A stretch of 64,000 nt of DNA, taken from positions 1 to 64,000 of the forward strand of contig JANQES010000110.1 of the NCBI GenBank assembly GCA_028278205.1, given 5' to 3'. The translations under genes were made by a program, and so were the position numbers. A model generated the notes under the pieces. That model did not search any database and had not been told where the DNA came from. It was given only the letters and a program-made list of their open reading frames with translations. The stretch comes from Rhodothermales bacterium. GTDB lineage: Bacteria; Bacteroidota; Rhodothermia; Rhodothermales; Bin80. Numbering within the stretch: the stretch's first letter is position 1; the number at the start of each line of letters is the position of its first letter. Shown piece by piece: positions 1 to 6,971 of this stretch.

Positions 1-16
1 GTAATCACTTAGGTAG
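1..16. repeat. IS66 left terminal inverted repeat
   Basis: GTAATCACTTAGGTAG, the exact reverse complement of bases 1486-1501. The transposase stop codon (TAA, 9-11 on the minus strand) lies inside this repeat. Confidence 0.9.
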
Positions 17-1445
17 CGGGCTGGATCAAGACATAGTCCGGTTCTTGCAACGCCCGCGATAGTTCTTTGAAGACATGCTTGCCCTGTTTGCGCGCCGTCG
101 AACAAAAACCGCGAATACGCGCAAACACCTCAGCCCCGTAGACCGTGCCGAACCCCCCGTTGACTTTCTGCTTGCCCTTGACCATGCGCAGATCACGCTC
201 GGCCTGGTTGTTGGTAAACGGAACATCGGCATAAAGGGCAAAGGCCCACACCGCCTTGTGATGACGAATCAAGCGCCAGATCAAACTGCGCGCCTTACCC
301 CGTTTCTTGCGACCACGCCTGCGCTGCGCTGCCGGAGGCGGGTGCCACTTGAGCCCGGCCCGCAGCAGGCCAAAATAGCGCTGTTTCATCTGACGGTACT
401 GCCCGGAAGCCACAACGCCATGCTGCTGCGTCTCGGTATAGGCTTCGAGCAACAAGACGATCATCGCCGCAGCCCAGGGAGCCCCTTGTTCGGCTTGGGC
501 TCTCAACTCGCGAATCAGATGCGCCCCACACAGGCTGTGACCGGCCCCCGTGAAACGGAAATAGCTCGACCAGCAGTCGTGTACCAGACGCCCGGTGTAG
601 TCAGGCAAGACCGAAGCGCTACTCGTGAGGGCCTCCTTGCCCCGCTTTGCATGCACAAAATAGTGCGTCAATGCCCCGGTCGAGGCTACATGCACCCAGT
701 GCAAACGCCCCGCACACCGCAGCCCCGTCTCATCGACATGCACCACCGATGCCTGCCTCAGCGCCTCCCGGATGCGGTGTTCGCTCTCGGCCAGGGCCTG
801 ATAACTGCGATGGCTCGCCGAGAGCACCGTGGCGCCGTTGAGCCGATAGCCGAAGACATCCGAAAAAAACTGACTCACTTTGTCCAGCGGTACGTTATAA
901 TCGTTGTGCAGCAGCGTCGATAACGTAGACACCCCAACGCCGTACTGCACCGGGGCCGTGACCGAGGCGGGAAACGCCGCCTGGTTGCGATGCCCACAGC
1001 CCGGACAAACACAAACCGGACGACGATACTCGCGCACGATCAGACGCGGTTGGGGCAGATCGAAGACCTGTCGCCGTTCGACCGCTTCGGCGTCAAGGTC
1101 GATTAAGGGGGCCCCGCAGCCGAGGCAGTGCTCAGGGCGTTGCTCGTCGAGCGTGTCGGGGTGCTCGATCATGGTAAGGGTGTTGCCGCGATGCCCCGGC
1201 TGACCGCCTTTAGGACCGGTTTTGGTCTTGGGCAAGGCGGGTGCCTTACGATAGCCTTCGCTTGAGGGCGGCTTGTGTGAGTTCTGGCTGTTTTGGTTAA
1301 CTTGGGCGCGTAGCTGGTCGAGTTGGGTTTCTAGCTGGGCAATGCGCTGGGCTTGCTGCTCAATGAGGCTCACCAACGGTGCGATGAGCGCCGCCAGGTC
1401 AGGGTGTTGGTTGAGTTGGGCGATATAGGCATCGAGTTCGGACAT
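9..1445 (-). CDS. IS66 family transposase
   Basis: A 478-aa DDE transposase that moves the surrounding element. The N-terminus (about residues 10-50) is a Leu/Gln-rich coiled coil. It is followed by a basic Pro/Lys/Gly stretch (residues 57-90) and a zinc-ribbon-like domain with CLGCG and CPGCG pairs, the DNA-binding region of IS66 TnpC proteins. The catalytic core shows HVDETGLR (first Asp), VHDCWSSYF (second Asp) and NNQAERDLRMVKGKQK (Glu), ending in the usual GGF and RIRG segments. The length is normal for the family and no frameshift is seen, so the enzyme may be active. It is the only gene in the element. Confidence 0.95.
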   Translation of the reverse strand: MSELDAYIAQLNQHPDLAALIAPLVSLIEQQAQRIAQLETQLDQLRAQVNQNSQNSHKPPSSEGYRKAPALPKTKTGPKGGQPGHRGNTLTMIEHPDTLDEQRPEHCLGCGAPLIDLDAEAVERRQVFDLPQPRLIVREYRRPVCVCPGCGHRNQAAFPASVTAPVQYGVGVSTLSTLLHNDYNVPLDKVSQFFSDVFGYRLNGATVLSASHRSYQALAESEHRIREALRQASVVHVDETGLRCAGRLHWVHVASTGALTHYFVHAKRGKEALTSSASVLPDYTGRLVHDCWSSYFRFTGAGHSLCGAHLIRELRAQAEQGAPWAAAMIVLLLEAYTETQQHGVVASGQYRQMKQRYFGLLRAGLKWHPPPAAQRRRGRKKRGKARSLIWRLIRHHKAVWAFALYADVPFTNNQAERDLRMVKGKQKVNGGFGTVYGAEVFARIRGFCSTARKQGKHVFKELSRALQEPDYVLIQPAT

Positions 1446-1485
1446 AGCTCAATATAGCACAAGTGCCGTTTAGCCGGAAAGATGC

Positions 1486-1501
1486 CTACCTAAGTGATTA
1501 C
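1486..1501. repeat. IS66 right terminal inverted repeat
   Basis: CTACCTAAGTGATTAC, the exact reverse complement of bases 1-16. Identity stops at the next inner base. Confidence 0.9.
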
Positions 1502-1721
1502 CATCTTTTTTAAATTCATGCAGCCCGAACTCAACACCGAAGAGCACTGGTTTCTGGGTATCTCTCCCGAAGGCATCGGCACGCTCGGCATGGCGCTCAA
1601 CTTTATCGTGTCGCTGGGCGTGTCTTACCTGACGCCCGCGCCGCCGTCGTCTATTCAGGATCTGGTTGAAGAGATCCGTATTCCACGGGGCGCGGGCGAG
1701 CCGCACGAGTTGTCTGCTTGA
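1502..1721 (+). pseudogene. 3' remnant of a sodium:solute symporter (VC_2705/ActP-like), truncated by the IS
   Basis: The reading frame leaving the IS right end encodes about 65 residues: LNTEEHWFLGISPEGIGTLG, a final membrane segment (MALNFIVSLGVSYL), then TPAPPSSIQDLVEEIRIPRG and a stop. This is the characteristic C-terminus of acetate/solute symporters of the SSS family (EHWFLGISPEGIG, TPxPP, VExIRxPRG). The other roughly 500 residues are missing, since the IS begins at the window edge. The frame could be read from a GTG at 1494 inside the inverted repeat or an ATG at 1518, but a single membrane segment cannot transport. The family call is by pattern recognition on a short segment. Confidence 0.75.
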
Positions 1722-1787
1722 TCGTTGGAGACAGGCGAGATGACGTTTTTAGTAAAGTTGGCGATTAAGTTATCAGTTACCAGATGG

Positions 1788-1816
1788 TTGACACTGATGG
1801 GGGCATCAGATACATT
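1788..1816 (+). promoter_or_regulatory. Putative promoter (TTGACA-N17-TACATT)
   Basis: A perfect -35 hexamer TTGACA at 1788-1793 is followed after 17 nt by TACATT at 1811-1816, about 80 nt before the lipoprotein start at 1898. Bacteroidota often use a different -33/-7 promoter, so functional use is an inference. Confidence 0.4.
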
Positions 1817-1897
1817 AAAAAAACGGGTCGTCCTGCACGCCCGTACAGGGTGTGAACAGGGCGGCATACTACCATCCTTTCTTAAGGAGGGCCTGTT

Positions 1898-2386
1898 ATG
1901 AAAACCCCCACTACTTTTGCTCTTGCCCTTCTGATGATTTGGTCCTTGAGTGCCTGTGGCGATTCGTCGAACGGGGAGGCAGGCAGTATGGCTGAATCGG
2001 CAGCGGCTTCCAGCGAAGACGCCGGGCCGTGCCCGAGCCTGGTTGGATCCTGGGAACTGGTCTCCATCGCCGAGACGGCAGAAGCGCTCAGCGGTCAGTT
2101 CGAGAGCGATCCCGATTACCAGCAGGCGCCGACGCTCAAGATCCTCAACGAATCCCACTGGATGTTCATCCGGCAGAGCGCCGAGGCGTTCGTCCACTCG
2201 CAAGGCGGGCGCTACTCACTGCAACCCGGCGGCTTCTACACCGAGTACGTCGAGTACAGCGCCATTCCGGAAAACGTCGGCCAATCCTTCCAATTCGAGT
2301 GCAAGCTTGAAGGCGATTCGCTGTGGCACCACGTCGGCGGACAGGGCGACGCCCGGTACAACGAACTATGGCGCCGCGTGCGGTAA
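1898..2386 (+). CDS. Lipocalin-like lipoprotein
   Basis: A 162-aa predicted lipoprotein. The signal peptide ends in a lipobox LSAC with Cys20 as the lipidation site, followed by a Gly/Ser/Ala-rich linker. The rest begins GSWELVS and continues with TLKILNESHWMF, GGRYSL, YTEYVEY, FQFECKLEGD and NELWRRV, the pattern of small single-domain lipocalin-like proteins (DUF4488-like) that are mostly of unknown function. A strong ribosome binding site (AAGGAGG, about 1883-1889) precedes the ATG. It is followed by a GC hairpin and stands as its own unit ahead of the LacI regulator. A role in carbohydrate use is suggested only by position. Confidence 0.7.
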   Translation: MKTPTTFALALLMIWSLSACGDSSNGEAGSMAESAAASSEDAGPCPSLVGSWELVSIAETAEALSGQFESDPDYQQAPTLKILNESHWMFIRQSAEAFVHSQGGRYSLQPGGFYTEYVEYSAIPENVGQSFQFECKLEGDSLWHHVGGQGDARYNELWRRVR

Positions 2387-2420
2387 GGTGTGTTTAGAAG
2401 GGATCGATCCCTGAATAATT

Positions 2421-2460
2421 CGGCGCCCTCCGACAGCATGTTCGGCAGGGGAGGGCGCCG
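2421..2460 (+). terminator. GC-rich hairpin after the lipocalin-like gene
   Basis: Arms CGGCGCCCTCC (2421-2431) and GGAGGGCGCCG (2450-2460) are perfect complements over 11 bp with an 18-nt loop. There is no T-tract, so it may be a weak terminator or an mRNA-stabilising end. Confidence 0.6.
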
Positions 2461-2480
2461 TGCGGTTGTCCCGTATTCAG

Positions 2481-2539
2481 GTTCAACGTTCAAAGTTTCT
2501 CACAAACCAACCTTGAGCCTTGAACTTTGAACCTTGAAC
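2481..2539. repeat. Word-type intergenic hairpin (GTTCAA words)
   Basis: The left arm GTTCAACGTTCAAAG (2481-2495) faces CTTTGAACCTTGAAC (2525-2539). Both arms consist of degenerate repeats of GTTCAA. It lies between the lipoprotein gene and the LacI gene. Confidence 0.7.
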
Positions 2540-2589
2540 GCCCTCCTTGATGCATCACGTCTGGTTTTGTATGTTCTTGTTTTGATTTG

Positions 2590-2603
2590 TGAAACCGTTT
2601 TCA
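2590..2603. promoter_or_regulatory. LacI-family operator, probable autoregulatory site
   Basis: TGAAACCGTTTTCA matches the LacI-family operator form TGNAANCGNTTNCA at every fixed position, with a central CG. It ends 8 nt before the LacI start codon at 2612, so binding there would block expression of the regulator itself. Confidence 0.75.
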
Positions 2604-2611
2604 AAGGCTGC

Positions 2612-3640
2612 ATGGCGAACACCATCCGCGACGTTGCCCGCCGCGCCGGGGTCTCGATAGCCACCGTCTCGCGCGTCTTGAATGATACCTGCCCGGTGGC
2701 GGACGACAAGCGCCAGCGGGTGTTGGAGGCCGTGCAGGTCCTCGGCTACCGGCCCAATCCTGCTGCACGCAGCCTGCTCAAACAAGAGACCGGCGGCCTC
2801 GGGGTGGTCTTGCCCTACGTCTGGGGCGAATTCTTCTCCGAGTTTCTGGTGGGGATCGATCAGGCCGCGCAGGAGAACGGTTTTTTCTTGCTCATTGCCG
2901 CCTCCCACCGCAGTGAAACCGACCTCAAGGCGGCCTTGCAGAGCATGCACAAACGCGTCGACGGGCTGCTCATCATGGCCACCGAAGTGACCGCCGAGGC
3001 CGTGCACGCCTTGATACCCGACGGCATGCCGGCCGTCTTCGTCAACACACAAGGCCCCGGCGATGCTTTCGATATGTTCGATTTCGACAACTTCGAAGGC
3101 ATGTTCACCATGACCACCCACCTGCTCAAACTTGGACATCGCCGGATTGCTTTTGTGAAAGGGCCGCCGGGCGCCCACGACGGCGAGCAACGGTTCCTCG
3201 GATATCGGGCCGCGCTGGCAGCGATGGCGGTGCCCCCCGTCGCGGCGTTAGAAATCGAGGCCGACTTTTCGCCCGAAGCCGGGTATGAAGCGGGCCGAGA
3301 CCTGCTGGCCTTCGATCCGCTGCCCACCGCCGTCGTGGCGGTCAACGACTACTGTGCCATCGGCGTGATGAGCGCGCTGCGAGAAGCCGGGATTCGGGTT
3401 CCCGAAGACGTCTCCGTAGCCGGCTTCGACGGGATTCCCAGCGCGCGATTCACCTTTCCGCCTTTGTCTACGATACACGTGCCGATACGCGAAATCGGTG
3501 TGGCGGCCATCGAACGCCTCGTCGAACGGCTCGGCAAGGGAGCAACCTGGGCCCCGAAACGACGCGCGTTCCCCGTCAAACTGGTGCTGCGCCAATCGAC
3601 CGTCCAAAGCCGCGACGCCGCCCAGACGAAAGCCTCTTAG
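2612..3640 (+). CDS. LacI family transcriptional regulator
   Basis: A 342-aa regulator. The start is placed at 2612 because the protein then begins MANTIRDVARRAGVSIATVS, the canonical LacI helix-turn-helix. The longer frame from 2534 would run through an intergenic hairpin and the operator. Residues 2-47 form the HTH and the hinge helix follows (YRPNPAARSLL). The remainder is a periplasmic-binding-protein-like effector domain with the usual landmarks: QRFLGYRAAL, PTAVVAVNDYCAIGVMSALREAG, VPEDVSVAGFDG and FPPLSTIHVP. It begins a sugar-utilisation cluster, so the effector is probably a glucan-derived sugar. The perfect operator at its own start and two similar sites before the large GH16 gene suggest a local regulon. 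Confidence 0.93.
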   Translation: MANTIRDVARRAGVSIATVSRVLNDTCPVADDKRQRVLEAVQVLGYRPNPAARSLLKQETGGLGVVLPYVWGEFFSEFLVGIDQAAQENGFFLLIAASHRSETDLKAALQSMHKRVDGLLIMATEVTAEAVHALIPDGMPAVFVNTQGPGDAFDMFDFDNFEGMFTMTTHLLKLGHRRIAFVKGPPGAHDGEQRFLGYRAALAAMAVPPVAALEIEADFSPEAGYEAGRDLLAFDPLPTAVVAVNDYCAIGVMSALREAGIRVPEDVSVAGFDGIPSARFTFPPLSTIHVPIREIGVAAIERLVERLGKGATWAPKRRAFPVKLVLRQSTVQSRDAAQTKAS

Positions 3641-3790
3641 GATTTCGGATTTCGGATTTTAGATTTTGGATTGGTTGCTTGCCGATCCGTTTGCAGCAAA
3701 CGAAGAAGCCACAGCGTTCCCAACCGGCGCGGCTTATTCGTTTTTTGATCTGCATGAAATCAACAATCCAAAATCCAAAATCCAAAATCC
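3640..3790. repeat. Word-type hairpin (GGATTT words)
   Basis: The left arm (3640-3673) repeats GGATTTC/GGATTTTA/GATTTTGGATTGG. The right arm (3759-3790) repeats CCAAAAT three times. A roughly 85-nt loop separates them. The element starts at the LacI stop codon and ends 9 nt before the MFS start. The same word family recurs at 62397-62485. Confidence 0.8.
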
Positions 3791-3799
3791 CCAAGATTT

Positions 3800-5395
3800 A
3801 TGACCAACCGCCGGTTCGTCATCCAGGTAGCCCTGATCGTAGCTCTGGGCGGCTTTCTGATGGGTTTTGACGCCTCTGTGATTTCGGGGGTGGTCACGTT
3901 TATCGAACCCGAGTTTAACCTGACCGAGCTTCAACTGGGGTTTGCCGTGGCGTGCCTGACGCTGACGGCTACGCTGGCGATGATGATTTCCGGCCCGTTG
4001 AGCGATGCGCTGGGCCGACGGCGTGTGCTTTTCTTTGCAGCGGTTTTGTTTGCCATCTCGGCCATCCTGTCTGCGCTGGCGCCTACGTTCTGGTTTCTCG
4101 TGGTGGCGCGGATGATTGGCGGGTTTGGCGTGGGCGCTTCGTTGATTATCGCTCCGATGTACATCGCCGAGATCTCTCCGCCGGAGATGCGCGGGCAGAT
4201 GGTCTCGTTCAACCAGTTGAACATCGTCATCGGGATCTCGGCGGCGTTCTTTACCAACTATCTCATTCTCCAGTTGGGCCAATCCGAGGCGTCGTGGGCG
4301 CAGGCGTTGATGTTCGGGCCGCATAACTGGCGTTGGATGCTGGGGCTGGAGACGCTGCCGGCAGTGCTCTATTTCTTCGCCCTGTTTGCCGTTCCGGAAA
4401 GCCCTCGCTGGCTGGTGATGAAAGGCCGCGACGACGAGGCGCTGCCCATCATGGTCAAAGCCAGCGGCGAAGAGGAAGCGCGCAAAGAGATGCAAGACGT
4501 CAAGGCGAGCATCACCTCGGATGTCAAGAAGGAAAAGGTGCCGCTGTCCGAGTTGTTCGTCCCGGCGATGCGGCTGGTGCTGGCTATCGGCATCATCGTG
4601 GCCGTCGTGCAGCAAATCACGGGTATCAACTCGGTATTTTTCTACGCGCCGATGATCTTCGAGCAGTCCGGCATCGGCACCGACGCGTCATTCTCGCAGG
4701 CCATCCTCGTGGGGTTGATCAACCTCGTGTTTACGGTGCTGGCTATTCTGCTCGTCGATAAGCTGGGGCGGAAACCGCTGCTGGGTTTCGGCCTGGCGGG
4801 CATCGCCATCTGCATGTTTATCCTGGCCTACGGCTTCTCCGCCGCCACCTATACCCTCAGCGCCGAGTCGCTGGCGAGCCTGCCCGAAGAGATCCCCATC
4901 GCGCAACTGGTGTCGCTCCAGGGGCAGACGTTCGATGGCGACGTGGCCTTCAAAAACGCCCTCAAAGACGCCCTGGGAGACCCCGTCGCGAAACGGTACG
5001 AATCCCAGTTGATCACGGCAGCCATCAGCATGAACCCGACGTTGATTCTCCTCGGCATCCTGGGTTTTGTGGCCTCGTTTGCGATATCCATCGGCCCGGT
5101 GATGTGGGTTTTGTTCTCGGAGCTATTTCCCAACCGCGTCCGGGGGCTGGCTATCTCCTTTGTGGGCCTGATCAACTCCGGTGTGAGCTTCCTGGTCCAG
5201 CAGTTGTTTCCGTGGGAACTGGCGAATCTCGGCAGCGCCGTCACCTTCCTGATTTACGGCGTCTTTGCGGCCATCGGGCTTGTTTTGATCATGATCCTGT
5301 TGCCGGAGACGAAAGGTAAATCGCTCGAAGAACTGGAAGCGGTGCTGGTCAAAAGTCGCGGTGGAGATACCGATGCACTGGCCTCTGATGGCTAA
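3800..5395 (+). CDS. MFS sugar porter family transporter
   Basis: A 531-aa inner-membrane sugar transporter, probably a proton symporter, of the XylE/GLUT family. It has 12 predicted membrane segments and the family signatures: GFLMGFDASVISG in TM1, GRRR after TM2, PESPRWL near residue 199, QQITGINSVFFYAP near 270 in TM7, DKLGRKPLL, GPVMWVLFSELFPNRVRG in TM10, and PETKGKSLEELE at the C-terminus. An extra loop of about 60 residues (about 350-410) between TM9 and TM10 is typical of Bacteroidota members. The start follows a word hairpin and lacks a clear Shine-Dalgarno. It lies between LacI and GH16, so the substrate is probably glucose or a short beta-glucoside. Confidence 0.93.
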   Translation: MTNRRFVIQVALIVALGGFLMGFDASVISGVVTFIEPEFNLTELQLGFAVACLTLTATLAMMISGPLSDALGRRRVLFFAAVLFAISAILSALAPTFWFLVVARMIGGFGVGASLIIAPMYIAEISPPEMRGQMVSFNQLNIVIGISAAFFTNYLILQLGQSEASWAQALMFGPHNWRWMLGLETLPAVLYFFALFAVPESPRWLVMKGRDDEALPIMVKASGEEEARKEMQDVKASITSDVKKEKVPLSELFVPAMRLVLAIGIIVAVVQQITGINSVFFYAPMIFEQSGIGTDASFSQAILVGLINLVFTVLAILLVDKLGRKPLLGFGLAGIAICMFILAYGFSAATYTLSAESLASLPEEIPIAQLVSLQGQTFDGDVAFKNALKDALGDPVAKRYESQLITAAISMNPTLILLGILGFVASFAISIGPVMWVLFSELFPNRVRGLAISFVGLINSGVSFLVQQLFPWELANLGSAVTFLIYGVFAAIGLVLIMILLPETKGKSLEELEAVLVKSRGGDTDALASDG

Positions 5396-5429
5396 GTGCA
5401 ATCGAGGAGAAAAAAGGGTATTGAATGAT

Positions 5430-5506
5430 GAATATCGATTAGAGAATGTCGATTGTAGAAGGATCTGGAAATTCCTTCGACATTCTTCAATCCTTGTTCG
5501 ATATTC
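5430..5506. repeat. Word-type hairpin (GAATNTCGATT words)
   Basis: The left arm (5430-5462, GAATATCGATTAGAGAATG...) and right arm (5474-5506) are imperfect complements over about 33 nt with an 11-nt loop. It lies between the MFS gene and the GH16 lipoprotein gene and probably serves as terminator for the former. Confidence 0.75.
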
Positions 5507-5571
5507 AAAAAACCCTCTTGTGAAATGCCGACCGTCGAAACAGCCTCAAAGGTCTTGATCCAACCAACACG

Positions 5572-6849
5572 ATGAAAGCGCAACCCTTTTTCCCTGTTTT
5601 GCTCGCGATGATCCTGCTGCTGGCGCCGGCCTGCGAACCGGCGGTGGAGCAACCCGAAACGTCAGCCCTGGTAGCCGCCGCCGAGCCGGTGACGGTGGTC
5701 GTCGAAGCAGAATCGGCGACCGGGTCAAGCACGTCCTTCGAAACGATCCAGGGAGATCCGGCTTATGTGGATATGACGTCGGTTGGATGGCTTTCGTACG
5801 AGGTGACGTTCCCCGTCCCCGGGCGCTATCGCGTACAGGTCTATGCCCGGGCCGACGCGGCTTCTACCTTCTGGGTCGAGGATTATATCGACAATCCGGA
5901 CGGGCGGACGTACAACGTGACGGGCAGCATTGCCATCACCCCGAATGCTGATTTTTCCGACTATTTCGTCGAGGGCAGCCCTTTTAACACGGGGCCTCAT
6001 CCCATGAAATTCCATCTTTCAGAAGGCGCGGCGAAGATCGACCGGGTTGTGTTTACGCTGATGAAAGAACATCAACCCTCGCCGCAAAGCCTGACGCAGA
6101 AGATGGACGGCAGCGAATGGAAGCTCGTCTGGTCCGACGAATTCGAAGGCGACGCCGTCGATCAATCTAAGTGGACCTACGACATCGGCAACTGGGGCTG
6201 GGGAAACAATGAGTTGCAGTATTACACCGAAGCGAGGCCGGAAAACGCGCGGATCGAAAACGGCAACCTGATCATCGAAGCGCGCAAAAACGACATGGGC
6301 CAGACGTGGACCTCGGCCCGGCTGACCACGCGCGGCAAGGTGAGTTTCTTATATGGAAAGATCGAGTTTCGCGCCAGGGTTCCGCGCGAAAAAGGCAACT
6401 GGGCCGCCGGCTGGACCCTCGGCGATTCCTACGTCGATGAAAAAAGCTGGCCGTACTGCGGCGAGATCGACATCCTCGAATCGGTAGGCTACGAAGTGAA
6501 CGATGAAACCAGCGACGGCATCGCCCACGCGACGGTGCATACACCGGCCTATTATTTCAAGATCGGCAACCAGATCAGCAGCACCAAAGAGGTGCCCAAC
6601 ATCGCGGGTGAATTTCATACCTACGCGGTGGAATGGACGCCGACGGAGGTGCGCGCCTACGTCGATGACGAGCAGTACTACCTGTATGATAAAAACGCCA
6701 ACGACCTGGAATGGCCCTTCAATCAACCGCAAAACCTCATCCTCAACCTCGCCATGGGCGGCGGCTGGGGCGGCGCTCAGGGGATGGACGAAACGGTCAC
6801 GTCTCAGTTGTTCGAGATCGATTACGTCCGGGTGTATGCGTTGGAGTGA
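5572..6849 (+). CDS. GH16 endo-beta-1,3-glucanase (laminarinase-like) lipoprotein with N-terminal CBM6/35-like domain
   Basis: A 425-aa predicted lipoprotein with lipobox LAPAC and Cys21. Residues about 45-170 resemble a CBM6/CBM35 jelly roll (EAESATG, GWLSYEVTFPVPGRYRVQVYAR). Residues about 178-425 are a GH16 domain: KLVWSDEFEGDAVDQSKWTY, WGWGNNELQYYT, then the catalytic motif GEIDILE, in which Glu298 is the predicted nucleophile, Asp300 the helper and Glu303 the acid/base, and the C-terminal FEIDYVRVY. The form WGNNELQ plus EIDILE is typical of laminarinases acting on beta-1,3-glucan. Lipid anchoring and the absence of a T9SS tail suggest a periplasmic or outer-membrane-held enzyme that trims imported oligosaccharides for the phosphorylase encoded next. 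Confidence 0.93.
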   Translation: MKAQPFFPVLLAMILLLAPACEPAVEQPETSALVAAAEPVTVVVEAESATGSSTSFETIQGDPAYVDMTSVGWLSYEVTFPVPGRYRVQVYARADAASTFWVEDYIDNPDGRTYNVTGSIAITPNADFSDYFVEGSPFNTGPHPMKFHLSEGAAKIDRVVFTLMKEHQPSPQSLTQKMDGSEWKLVWSDEFEGDAVDQSKWTYDIGNWGWGNNELQYYTEARPENARIENGNLIIEARKNDMGQTWTSARLTTRGKVSFLYGKIEFRARVPREKGNWAAGWTLGDSYVDEKSWPYCGEIDILESVGYEVNDETSDGIAHATVHTPAYYFKIGNQISSTKEVPNIAGEFHTYAVEWTPTEVRAYVDDEQYYLYDKNANDLEWPFNQPQNLILNLAMGGGWGGAQGMDETVTSQLFEIDYVRVYALE

Positions 6850-6875
6850 TATCGGTAAGTATCTGATGAATGGAA

Positions 6876-6960
6876 CACGGATGACGCGGATTTAGCGGAT
6901 GTTCGCGGATCGTGTTGGTGCAAAATCCGCGAACATCCGCCCAATCCGCGTCATCCGCGT
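6876..6960. repeat. Word-type hairpin (GCGGATNN words)
   Basis: The left arm (6876-6910) repeats CGGATGACGCGGAT and GCGGATGTTCGCGGAT. The right arm (6925-6960) is its near-perfect complement, about 33 of 36 positions, with a 14-nt loop. It ends about 12 nt before the phosphorylase start, and a longer reading frame from 6912 would translate the right arm. Confidence 0.85.
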
Positions 6961-6971
6961 TCTGGCGTAGC

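Larger units (their letters stand above)
1..1501 (-). mobile_element. IS66-family insertion sequence, single-ORF (ISBst12-like) type
   Basis: A complete element of 1501 bp bounded by 16-bp perfect inverted repeats that begin GTAA, as IS66-family ends do. It carries one transposase gene (9-1445, minus) and no recognisable tnpA or tnpB accessory genes, which fits the single-ORF ISBst12 subgroup. The left end coincides exactly with base 1, so the 8-bp target duplication typical of the family cannot be tested; the right flank is CATCTTTT (1502-1509). The right end lies inside the 3' part of a symporter gene. Confidence 0.9.

Noticed and set aside
1494..1721. Frame starting in the IS end as a new small membrane protein
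   Set aside because: Its sequence is the C-terminus of an SSS transporter, so a truncated gene is the simpler reading.
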